The position numbers and the translations under genes were made by a program. Of a DNA stretch of 6,273 nucleotides, positions 1-5,506 are shown piece after piece (positions within the stretch are counted from its first letter, which is position 1; every line of letters begins with the position of its first letter). The notes under the pieces were generated by a model. It saw nothing but the letters and a program-made list of their open reading frames with translations, did not search any database and was not told the DNA's origin. Source of the DNA: an uncultured Arenimonas sp. Its GTDB lineage: Bacteria > Pseudomonadota > Gammaproteobacteria > Xanthomonadales > Xanthomonadaceae. The DNA lies in contig CAMPHE010000112.1 of assembly GCA_946885815.1 (NCBI GenBank), positions 1 through 6,273 on the forward strand, in the 5' to 3' direction.

Positions 1-1178
1 CCGTCGTGCGCGCCATGATCCATCGCCATGTCGCGCATCGTCAGGATCGGCCGCGGATCGAGCGGCGGGATCGGCGCACGCAGGCCTTCGCGCACCGCGA
101 GCGTGCCGGCGACGAACCCGGTGCGCGCCGAATCCTGCGCGAAGATCGTGAACGCGTCCTGCCCGTGCGGCTCCACGATCACGTCGTAGGTTTCGGCGGT
201 GGCGATGCGGAATTCGTCGACCGTCACCGGATGCACCGGCTGGCCGTCGGCGGCCACGACGGTGAGCTTCAGGCCGGGGATGCGCACGTCGAAATACGTC
301 ATCGCCGAGCCGTTGATGAGGCGCAGGCGCACCTTCTCGCCGTGCCGGAACAGGCCGGTCCAGCCGCCGGCGGTGGTCGTGCCGTTCATCAGGTAGGTGT
401 ACGTGTTGGCGTTGACGTCCGACAGGTCGGTGGGCGTCATGCGCATCGCGCCCCACATGCGGCGGTCGGCGAGCGTCGCCTCGAGGCCGTGCGCGCGCAC
501 GTCGCGGGCGAAGTCGGCGACCGTGCGCTTGTAGAGGTTGTCGTGGTCCGACATTTTCTTCAGGCGGGCGAACAGCGCGCCCGGCTCCAGGTCGGTCCAG
601 TCGGTGAGCAGCACCACGTAGTCGCGCTGCGCGGCGATCCGCTCGGGCCCCGCGGGATCGATCACCAGCGCGCCGTACAGCCCGGCCTGTTCCTGGAACG
701 CCGAATGGCTGTGGTACCAGTACGTGCCCGCCTGCTTCACGTCGAAGCGGTAGTGAAACGTTTCGCCCCGCGCGATGCCGTCGAAACAGATGCCCGGCAC
801 GCCGTCCATGTTCGCGGGCAGCAGGATGCCGTGCCAGTGGATCGAGGTCTGGTGCCCGTGGATCGAGCCGGCGGGCAGCGCGTTGCGCACGCGCAGGTCC
901 ACGGTCGTGCCTTCCTTCCAGCGCAGGATCGGCGCCGGCAGCGAGCCGTTCACGGTCACCGCCGGCCGCACGCGGCCGGTGAAGTCGACCGGCGCCTCGC
1001 CGATCACGAGGTCGAAACCGGTGCCGCGCAGCACATTGAAGTCGCCGACGCGCGGCCGCGGTCGCGACCACGCGGCGCCGGGAAGCAGCGTCGCGACACC
1101 GCCGAGCGCGAGGCCCTGGACGAAGCGGCGGCGCGAGAGCGCATCGCCACCGGCGGGGTGATCGGAAGAAGACGACAT
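1..1178 (-). CDS. copA: CopA-type multicopper oxidase (copper resistance), C-terminus cut by window edge
   Basis: This is a partial gene: 392 codons lie in the window and the C-terminal part runs off the left edge. The product is probably a periplasmic multicopper oxidase that oxidises or sequesters copper. The N-terminus carries a twin-arginine signal, S15-R16-R17-R18-F19-V20, followed by a hydrophobic stretch (about 22-36), so it should be exported folded by Tat. The first cupredoxin domain shows the copper-ligand motifs HWHG (114-117) and WYHSH (154-158), and a second cupredoxin domain covers about 180-365. The segment cut by the edge begins a Met/His-rich stretch (M381, M384, M386, H388, H391), typical of CopA copper-binding loops. 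Known members are about 550-620 residues, so roughly a third is missing. The ATG at 1178 has GGAGG four bases upstream. It is transcribed divergently from the pirin gene. copB would be expected beyond the left edge, but this cannot be seen. The family call is firm; the exact substrate is inferred. Confidence 0.93.
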   Translation of the reverse strand, partial: MSSSSDHPAGGDALSRRRFVQGLALGGVATLLPGAAWSRPRPRVGDFNVLRGTGFDLVIGEAPVDFTGRVRPAVTVNGSLPAPILRWKEGTTVDLRVRNALPAGSIHGHQTSIHWHGILLPANMDGVPGICFDGIARGETFHYRFDVKQAGTYWYHSHSAFQEQAGLYGALVIDPAGPERIAAQRDYVVLLTDWTDLEPGALFARLKKMSDHDNLYKRTVADFARDVRAHGLEATLADRRMWGAMRMTPTDLSDVNANTYTYLMNGTTTAGGWTGLFRHGEKVRLRLINGSAMTYFDVRIPGLKLTVVAADGQPVHPVTVDEFRIATAETYDVIVEPHGQDAFTIFAQDSARTGFVAGTLAVREGLRAPIPPLDPRPILTMRDMAMDHGAHD

Positions 1179-1284
1179 CGGACCTCCGGAAAGGCGGCCA
1201 TGGTACTGCACCGTCATCGGCGCGATTCATGACACGGCACGACCGATGGCGGGATGATGGCCGCGACGCCACCGGAGTCCCGCC
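1179..1284. promoter_or_regulatory. divergent promoter region between copA and the pirin gene
   Basis: This 106-bp gap separates two divergent genes and must hold both start regions unless the transcripts start farther away. The copA ribosome binding site (GGAGGT on the minus strand) is at 1187-1182, and the pirin site (GGAG) is at 1274-1277, seven bases from its ATG. An imperfect inverted repeat, CCGTCATCGG at 1211-1220 and CCGATGGCGG at 1243-1252, matches at 9 of 10 positions across a 22-base spacer and could be an operator. No convincing -35/-10 pair and no recognised copper-regulator box was found. Confidence 0.4.
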
Positions 1285-2178
1285 ATGATCGAGCTCGTCA
1301 TCCCGCCGCGCCGTCGCGACCTCGGCGCGTTCGAAGTCGGCCGCGTGCTGCCGTTCGCGAAGCGCCGGATGGTCGGGCCGTACATCTTCTTCGACCGGAT
1401 GGGCCCGAAAGACCTCGCGCCCGGCCTGCCGCGCGAGGCCGACGTGCGTCCGCATCCGCATATCGGCCTGTCGACGATCACGTATCTGTTCGACGGCGAG
1501 ATCATGCACCGCGACAGCCTGGGTTCGTCGCAGGCCGTGCGCGCCGGCGAGGTGAACTGGATGACGGCCGGCCGCGGCATCACGCATTCGGAGCGGTTCG
1601 AGAAGGCGCGCGCGCAAGGCGATCGGCTCGACGGCATCCAGGCATGGGTCGCGCTGCCGACAGAGCGCGAGGAGATCGACCCGGGCTTCTGGCACACCCC
1701 GGCGGACGCGCTGCCGGTGTTCGACGGCGACGGGCTCGTCGGGCGGCTGATCGCCGGCTCGCTGGGTGGCCTGACGTCGCCGGTGCGGATCGATTCACCG
1801 CAGTTCTACGTGCACTGGCAGCTGCGTGCCGGCGCGCGTGCGTCGCTGCCGCCGGAGTACCCGCAGCGCGCGGTGTACGTCGCCAGCGGCGACGTGGAGG
1901 TCGACGGGCAGCGCGTGCAGGCCGGCGACATGGCGGTGCTCGCCGCCGGCGGCGCGGTGACGGTGACGGCGCTCACCGACGCGGTGGTGATGGCGCTCGG
2001 CGGCGAACCGGTCGGCCCGCGCTACATCGACTGGAATTTCGTGTCGTCGTCGCTGGAGCGCATCGACCAGGCGCGCGCCGACTGGGCCGCCGGCAGGATG
2101 AAGCTGCCGGACCTGGACGATGGCGAGTTCATTCCGCTGCCGGCCCGGCTGGGCGCGGCGCCGGAACCGATGTCCTGA
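1285..2178 (+). CDS. pirin family protein (bicupin; YhhW/quercetinase-like)
   Basis: A complete gene of 297 residues, matching the usual length of the larger bacterial pirins. Pirins are cytoplasmic bicupins with one metal (usually Fe) in the N-terminal cupin. Some, such as E. coli YhhW, show quercetin 2,3-dioxygenase activity, and others act as regulatory partners. The four expected metal ligands are present: H57 and H59 in HPHIG (57-61), then H101 and E103 in the GRGITHSE segment. The opening FAKRRMVGPYIFFDRMGP segment (about 24-41) is also typical. The second cupin domain spans about 170-290 and lacks an obvious ligand set, as is normal. The ATG at 1285 is supported by GGAG at 1274-1277. 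The gene is divergent from copA and convergent with the tRNA gene, whose 3' end lies 15 bp past the stop. The family is certain; the physiological substrate cannot be told from sequence. Confidence 0.95.
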   Translation: MIELVIPPRRRDLGAFEVGRVLPFAKRRMVGPYIFFDRMGPKDLAPGLPREADVRPHPHIGLSTITYLFDGEIMHRDSLGSSQAVRAGEVNWMTAGRGITHSERFEKARAQGDRLDGIQAWVALPTEREEIDPGFWHTPADALPVFDGDGLVGRLIAGSLGGLTSPVRIDSPQFYVHWQLRAGARASLPPEYPQRAVYVASGDVEVDGQRVQAGDMAVLAAGGAVTVTALTDAVVMALGGEPVGPRYIDWNFVSSSLERIDQARADWAAGRMKLPDLDDGEFIPLPARLGAAPEPMS

Positions 2179-2193
2179 AGGGGCGCAAGCGTG

Positions 2194-2513
2194 TGGTGGG
2201 CCCACCAGGACTCGAACCTGGAACCAAGGGATTCGCGTGACCCGAAGGTTTCCCTCCGGCGCGGACTATCTCTTCACCCTTCGCGTCGCGACGCGGCGCG
2301 GATGGGGTGCGGGACGCTCGAGCCTGTCATCAAGGGCACTGCAGCCCCCAGGTAGTCTCTGCACCTTCCGGCGGTGTACCGCCGGCTTGGCTCAGGATCA
2401 CCACCGGCCGAACCGCTGAGGCTTCCCTGAGTTCATCCCGTTCCCGTCCACCGGTTCCCCGATGGCGGCACCTTTCGATGAGTCCCCTGCTCTAACCGTT
2501 GAGCTATAGGCCC
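2194..2513 (-). tRNA. ileX: tRNA-Ile2 (anticodon CAU), split by a group I intron
   Basis: The exons are 2513-2478 (positions 1-36) and 2233-2194 (positions 37-73 plus encoded CCA). Joined, they give a 76-nt tRNA: acceptor stem GGGCCTA/TGGGCCC with one U-G pair, D arm GCTC/GAGC, anticodon stem GGGGA/TCCCT around loop CTCATAA, and T arm CCAGG-TTCGAGT-CCTGG. Anticodon CAU on this body is not an initiator: the acceptor pair is G1-C72 and there are no three G-C pairs at the base of the anticodon stem. It resembles tRNA-Ile2, in which TilS converts C34 to lysidine so that it reads AUA; an elongator tRNA-Met identity is less likely. AUA decoding normally rests on this one tRNA, so splicing is probably essential. 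The intron is 2477-2234, between positions 36 and 37. Ordinary tRNA scans that do not allow long introns would miss this gene. The symbol follows E. coli use and is tentative. Confidence 0.93.
2234..2477 (-). ncRNA. self-splicing group I intron in the tRNA-Ile2 anticodon loop
   Basis: A 244-nt group I ribozyme without an internal ORF. Minus-strand elements in order: P1 CAUC-GAAA-GGUG (2480-2469), with exon CAU paired to guide GUG and a U-G pair at the splice site; P2 CCATCGG/CCGGTGG with GGAA loop (2465-2448); P3 CGGGATG (2440-2434) with CGTCCCG (2316-2310); P4 CTCAGG (2431-2426) with CCTGAG (2396-2391); P6 CCGGCGG/CCGCCGG with TACA loop (2385-2368); P7 GACTA (2357-2353) with TAGTC (2268-2264); P8 CACCC (2309-2305) with GGGTG (2279-2275), extended by CGCGT/ACGCG; P9 CCGGAGG/CCTTCGG with GAAA loop (2259-2242); P9.0 GCG/CGC beside the terminal G at 2234. 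The conserved Q, R and S elements (GAGCCAAG, GTGCAGAGACTA, ATAGTCC) are intact. Insertion site and P1 pairing match the known Azoarcus tRNA-Ile(CAU) intron (subgroup IC3). The P5 pairing is unclear. Activity is inferred from the intact core. Confidence 0.93.
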
Positions 2514-2560
2514 TGAAACGGCTCTCATGCTACGAGACCGTCGCATTACAAGCTAGCCAC
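2514..2560. promoter_or_regulatory. short divergent spacer between tRNA-Ile2 and the HNH gene; weak tRNA promoter candidate
   Basis: Only 47 bp lie between the mature 5' end of the tRNA and the HNH start codon. On the minus strand, TAGCAT (2532-2527) is a possible -10 box about 14 bases before the tRNA, with a GC-rich stretch after it. The hexamer 17 bases upstream of it (TAGCTT) is a poor -35. Any full tRNA promoter would therefore abut or overlap the first codons of the HNH gene. No ribosome binding site is visible ahead of the HNH ATG. Confidence 0.3.
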
Positions 2561-2947
2561 ATGGAAACCGCTACCGCGTCGTCGCATTGCGTCGTGTGTG
2601 ACGCTGCTCTGGAGGGGCGCCAGCGGCGGTTCTGCTCACGTGTCTGCAAGAATTCCGATACGAATTGCAGGCACCAGAATTACCTCTCGCAATCCAAGCG
2701 GGGCGCCTCGCGGAAGTCGCGCTGGATCGCCGCTTTTGGTGGGAGTTGCTCTCGCTGCGGCTACCGCCGGAACAGTGCTGCTCTGGCATGGCACCACACC
2801 AATCCGTCGACCAAGGCTTTCGAGCTTGATCTTCGGAACCTCTCGAATCGGAGCGACGAGGCTATTGCCAAGGAAATGGCCAAATGCATTCTCGTATGCG
2901 CGAACTGCCACGCGGAACTTCATTTCCCCGGACATCGACTGTTGTGA
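2561..2947 (+). CDS. small HNH endonuclease-like protein with N-terminal zinc-binding motif
   Basis: A 128-residue protein with two cysteine-rich parts. The N-terminal part has C10-x2-C13 and C25-x3-C29 (FCSRVCK), a treble-clef-like zinc site. The second is an HNH core held by zinc: C63-x2-C66, then W77-H78-H79 with N81-P82, a Lys-rich linker, and C113-A-N115-C116-H117 near the end. HNH proteins of this size are typical of phages and mobile introns and cut or nick DNA with a beta-beta-alpha-metal site. GC content is about 59% by hand count, against about 70% around it, which suggests recent transfer. It is divergent from the intron-split tRNA (47 bp away) and convergent with the dehydrogenase gene (19 bp between stops). 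No ribosome binding site is seen before the ATG, and the next in-frame Met is M106, so the start is fixed by elimination. The fold is clear; a role in homing of the adjacent intron is a hypothesis. Confidence 0.85.
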   Translation: METATASSHCVVCDAALEGRQRRFCSRVCKNSDTNCRHQNYLSQSKRGASRKSRWIAAFGGSCSRCGYRRNSAALAWHHTNPSTKAFELDLRNLSNRSDEAIAKEMAKCILVCANCHAELHFPGHRLL

Positions 2948-2966
2948 CCAGACTCGAAGCTGCCCG

Positions 2967-4382
2967 TCACTCATCAGCGTCAGGTTCAGCCGCCGTCGCC
3001 TCCTGCACTTCTTCGTCTGCGCCGGTAGCTGCGCTGTCTACCGCCTGACGAGGTACCGGAAGTTCTTCGACGAATGCCTCAGGCACCACCGGCCTTACGT
3101 CCGGCACCACGCGCCAGATCGTGTTCGACAGGTCGTCGGCGACGATCAGCGCGCCGCGCGGGTCGACGGTGACGCCGACCGGGCGGCCGAAGGTGTGGCC
3201 GTCCTCTTCGCGGAAGCCGGTGACGAAATCGATCGGGTCGCCGGCCGGGCGGCCGCCGCTGAACGGCACGAACACGACCTTGTAGCCGGCCGGGTCGAGC
3301 CGGTTCCAGCTGCCGTGTTCGCCGACGAACACGCCGTCGGCGAACTGCGGACCCATCACCGCGCTGGAAAACGCGACGCCGAGCGCGGCGACGTGGGAGC
3401 CGAGCGCGTAGTCGGGGGCGATCGCTTCGGCGACCTTCTCGGGATTCCGCGGCCGCGGCCGCGGGTCGATATGGCCGCCCCAGTACGACCACGGCCAGCC
3501 GTAATGGGCGCCGTCGCGCACCGACGTGAGGTAGTCGGGCACGAGGTTCGGGCCGATCTCGTCGCGCTCGTTCACCACGGCCCACACCGTGCCGGTGCCG
3601 GGCTGCACCGCCAGCGCGGTGGGATTGCGCAGGCCGGTGGCGTAGGTGCGGTGGGCGCCCGTGTCCGGATCGATCTCCCAGATCTGCGCCCGGTCCTGTT
3701 CGACATCGAGGCCACGCTCGCCGGCGTTGCTGTTGGAGCCGATGCCGACGTACAGATACGCGCCGTCGGCGGTCGCGGTCATCGCCTTGGTCCAGTGGTG
3801 GTTCACCTCGCCGGGCAGCATCGTCACCGATTCCGGCGCGCCGGCGGCCTGCGTCTGGCCGTCGCGGTACGCGAAGCGCACGAGTTCGCCCTGGTTCGCG
3901 ACGTAGATGTACCCGTCGATGTACGCGAGGCCGTACGGCGCGTCGAGGCCGCTCGCGAACACCGTCTGCAGTTCGTACGTGCCGTCACCGTCGGCGTCGC
4001 GCAGCAGCGTGAGGCGGTTGCCGCTCTCCACCTGCGTGTTGCCCATCGCCTTGATCTTGCCGGCGATGACGTCCTTCGGCCGCAGCTTCGGCGCCCGGCC
4101 GCCGCGGCCTTCGGCGACGAGGATGTCGCCGTTCGGCAGCACCAGCGTCTGCCGCGGTATCTGCAGGTCGGTCGCGATCGCGGTGATGGTGTAACCGGCC
4201 GGAACGACCGGTCGGCGGTCGCCCCAGCCGGCCGGGTCGGCGATGTTCATCCGCGGCACCAGCGTCGACTGCTGCTCGGGGAGCGTGGGATGGGGACCGG
4301 TCTGGTCGAGTTCGGGATCGCTGCCGCCACAGGCGGCGAGCAGCGTGGCGGCGGTCGCGAGAGCGAGGTGACGGATGTTCAC
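2967..4382 (-). CDS. glucose/sorbosone dehydrogenase-family lipoprotein (PQQ-type beta-propeller)
   Basis: A 471-residue protein of the soluble glucose/L-sorbosone dehydrogenase family, beta-propeller enzymes that usually oxidise sugars or aldehydes with PQQ. The GTG start at 4382 is chosen because GGAGGT (4393-4388) lies five bases upstream and it opens directly into a lipoprotein signal: positive N-terminus (R4), hydrophobic 6-17, lipobox L15-A16-A17-C18. A longer reading frame upstream only shadows the preceding gene. Family marks include the calcium-like DADGDG loop (129-134), NHHWT (194-198), the GLRNP segment with R252-N253 (equivalent to PQQ contacts in soluble glucose dehydrogenase, by analogy), GAHYGWPWSYWGG (291-303), GEHGSWNR (354-361) and a closing blade GRPVGVTVDPRGALIVADD (399-417). 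The last 36 residues form an acidic Ala/Glu-rich tail, probably disordered. It overlaps the DUF2231-like gene by four bases, suggesting translational coupling. Substrate and true cofactor are not determinable here. Confidence 0.92.
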   Translation of the reverse strand: MNIRHLALATAATLLAACGGSDPELDQTGPHPTLPEQQSTLVPRMNIADPAGWGDRRPVVPAGYTITAIATDLQIPRQTLVLPNGDILVAEGRGGRAPKLRPKDVIAGKIKAMGNTQVESGNRLTLLRDADGDGTYELQTVFASGLDAPYGLAYIDGYIYVANQGELVRFAYRDGQTQAAGAPESVTMLPGEVNHHWTKAMTATADGAYLYVGIGSNSNAGERGLDVEQDRAQIWEIDPDTGAHRTYATGLRNPTALAVQPGTGTVWAVVNERDEIGPNLVPDYLTSVRDGAHYGWPWSYWGGHIDPRPRPRNPEKVAEAIAPDYALGSHVAALGVAFSSAVMGPQFADGVFVGEHGSWNRLDPAGYKVVFVPFSGGRPAGDPIDFVTGFREEDGHTFGRPVGVTVDPRGALIVADDLSNTIWRVVPDVRPVVPEAFVEELPVPRQAVDSAATGADEEVQEATAAEPDADE

Positions 4383-4801
4383 AGGACACCTCCGGCGCGG
4401 GGACGCGTGAAACCCAGCCAGGTCGCGATCGCCGCGAGCACGGCCGCGACCAGCGACAGCCACAGACCCTCCGGCATCGTCGCCCACGCGTCGCTGGCAT
4501 GCACCAGCGAATCGACGAAGCCGACTCCCCACAGCACCAGCAGCACGACGACATAGACCAGCGCGCGACGACCGCGGAACAGGCCGATCAGCGCCAGCAG
4601 CAGCGGCACCGCGGCGAACACCAGCGCGCCGGCGAGCAGCCATTGCGCGAAGTTGATCCACTGGATCACTTCGGTGCGGTAGTACGCGATGTCGCTCAGC
4701 AGCGCGCCGAGGAACAACGGCAGCGCGCCGGCGAGGAAGATCCGGTGCAGCGGATGCCACGGCGCGACGGTGCTCGCGGGGTGGCGTTCGTCAAGGACCA
4801 T
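4379..4801 (-). CDS. small four-helix membrane protein, DUF2231-like
   Basis: A 140-residue inner-membrane protein with four predicted helices, at about 20-38, 49-74, 79-98 and 113-131. The opening HPLHRIFLAGALPLFLGALLSD is typical of DUF2231 proteins, whose function is unknown; a role in electron transfer or assembly with the neighbouring dehydrogenase would be conjecture. Two start codons are close together: ATG at 4807 and ATG at 4801. AGGAG (4813-4809) is only one base from the first but seven from the second, so 4801 is preferred; using 4807 adds two residues (M, E). The stop TGA at 4381-4379 overlaps the GTG start of the dehydrogenase gene. The FMN reductase gene ends 41 bp upstream on the same strand, so all may share a transcript. 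The membrane topology is clear, the domain family likely. Confidence 0.85.
   Translation of the reverse strand: MVLDERHPASTVAPWHPLHRIFLAGALPLFLGALLSDIAYYRTEVIQWINFAQWLLAGALVFAAVPLLLALIGLFRGRRALVYVVVLLVLWGVGFVDSLVHASDAWATMPEGLWLSLVAAVLAAIATWLGFTRPRAGGVL
4388..4393 (-). promoter_or_regulatory. ribosome binding site deciding the GTG start of the dehydrogenase gene
   Basis: GGAGGT on the minus strand lies inside the last codons of the DUF2231-like gene, five bases before GTG at 4382. It fixes the start at the lipoprotein signal rather than at any upstream codon. Confidence 0.8.
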
Positions 4802-4808
4802 TTCCATT

Positions 4809-4813
4809 CTCCT
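4809..4813 (-). promoter_or_regulatory. ribosome binding site deciding between two ATGs of the DUF2231-like gene
   Basis: AGGAG on the minus strand is seven bases from the ATG at 4801 but only one base from the ATG at 4807, so the inner start is the likely one. Confidence 0.7.
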
Positions 4814-4842
4814 GTATCCGTGCGAAGGGGTGGGTGCGCGGC

Positions 4843-5415
4843 TCAGGCGTCGCGCGGCAACACCGAGGTCACGCGCGCGACGAAGTCGTGGAATTCCTGC
4901 ATGTACCGGCGCAGGAAGTCCTCGGTCGACTGGACGGTGACCTTGCCGTCGTCGTCGACGAGGCCGTCGCTGTACTGGATGTACGCCTCGGGCGAATTCA
5001 TCTGCGGCATGTTGAGGAAGCCCAGGACGCTGCGCAGGCTCTGCTGGGCGATGGCGGTACCGAGCGCGCCCGGCGAGGTGCCGATCACCGCCGCGGGCTT
5101 GCGCGCGAACGAGTTCGTGCCATACGGGCGGCTCGCCCAGTCGATCGCGTTCTTCAGCGCGCCGGGGATCGAGCGGTTGTATTCGGGGCTGATGAACAGG
5201 ACCCCGTCGACGGCCTTGATCGCGTCCTTGAACGCGCGCCCTTCCGGCGGGTAATCCGCATCGAAATCGGGCGTGTACAGCGGCAGTTCGCGGAAGGAGA
5301 TCTCGGAGAACTCCAGCGCGTCGGGCGCCAGCCTGATCAGCGCCTTCGACAGGCGTCGGTTGATCGAGGTACTCGACAGGCTGCCGACGAGATAGCCGAT
5401 CCGGTACGTGCGCAT
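4843..5415 (-). CDS. NADPH-dependent FMN reductase family flavoprotein (quinone/azo reductase-like)
   Basis: A 190-residue cytoplasmic flavodoxin-fold oxidoreductase, the normal size for the ChrR/YieF/ArsH-like group. Such enzymes transfer two electrons from NAD(P)H through FMN to quinones, azo dyes, chromate or flavins. The phosphate-binding loop for FMN is GSLSSTSINR (11-20). The isoalloxazine-side motif SPEYNRSIPGALKNAIDW is at 76-93 and matches the family consensus closely. A third flavin-contacting loop, GTSPGALGT, is at 112-120. The start at 5415 is chosen because MRTYRIGYLVGSL begins at the first beta strand as in homologues. An in-frame ATG at 5448 would add 11 residues without a ribosome binding site. 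The signal before 5415 is also weak (GAGAA about eight bases upstream). The gene lies 91 bp downstream of mgtC on the same strand, so it may have its own promoter. Family certain, physiological acceptor unknown. Confidence 0.92.
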   Translation of the reverse strand: MRTYRIGYLVGSLSSTSINRRLSKALIRLAPDALEFSEISFRELPLYTPDFDADYPPEGRAFKDAIKAVDGVLFISPEYNRSIPGALKNAIDWASRPYGTNSFARKPAAVIGTSPGALGTAIAQQSLRSVLGFLNMPQMNSPEAYIQYSDGLVDDDGKVTVQSTEDFLRRYMQEFHDFVARVTSVLPRDA

Positions 5416-5506
5416 GGGGATTCTCGCGAAAGGGTTCGCCTCGACCATACGCCGGGTACCGGTTACGGCCGCGTCGGTTTTCCGGGGCGCGAGCGACGAC
5501 GCGTCC

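Noticed and set aside
6..1232. 408-codon plus-strand open frame over copA
   Set aside because: It is antisense to a clear Tat-exported multicopper oxidase; its product is Arg/His/Ala-rich low-complexity sequence, as expected from a shadow frame in GC-rich DNA.
1254..2240. 328-codon plus-strand frame overlapping the pirin gene and running into the tRNA
   Set aside because: The pirin frame carries all four metal ligands; this frame is Arg/Ala-rich and crosses the tRNA 3' exon.
2120..2495. Small plus-strand open frames (99 and 62 codons) across the tRNA and intron
   Set aside because: They are antisense to the structured tRNA-intron RNA and have no recognisable domain; they are not intron-encoded endonucleases.
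2194..2513. tmRNA as an explanation for the tRNA-like ends
   Set aside because: The two halves rebuild a full tRNA with D arm and anticodon arm, and the insert has a group I core rather than a tag-peptide frame and pseudoknots.
2194..2947. Genomic island or prophage integrated at the tRNA 3' end
   Set aside because: No integrase and no duplicated tRNA 3' end were seen nearby; the pirin gene follows 15 bp from the tRNA 3' end without foreign sequence.
2598..4556. 652-codon plus-strand open frame over the HNH and dehydrogenase genes
   Set aside because: It overlaps two genes with clear domain motifs in other frames and has no motif of its own; long stop-free antisense frames are common at this GC content.
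4383..4760. N-terminal extension of the dehydrogenase to an ATG at 4760
   Set aside because: The extension reads the DUF2231-like gene out of frame and would bury the lipoprotein signal; the GTG at 4382 has a good ribosome binding site.
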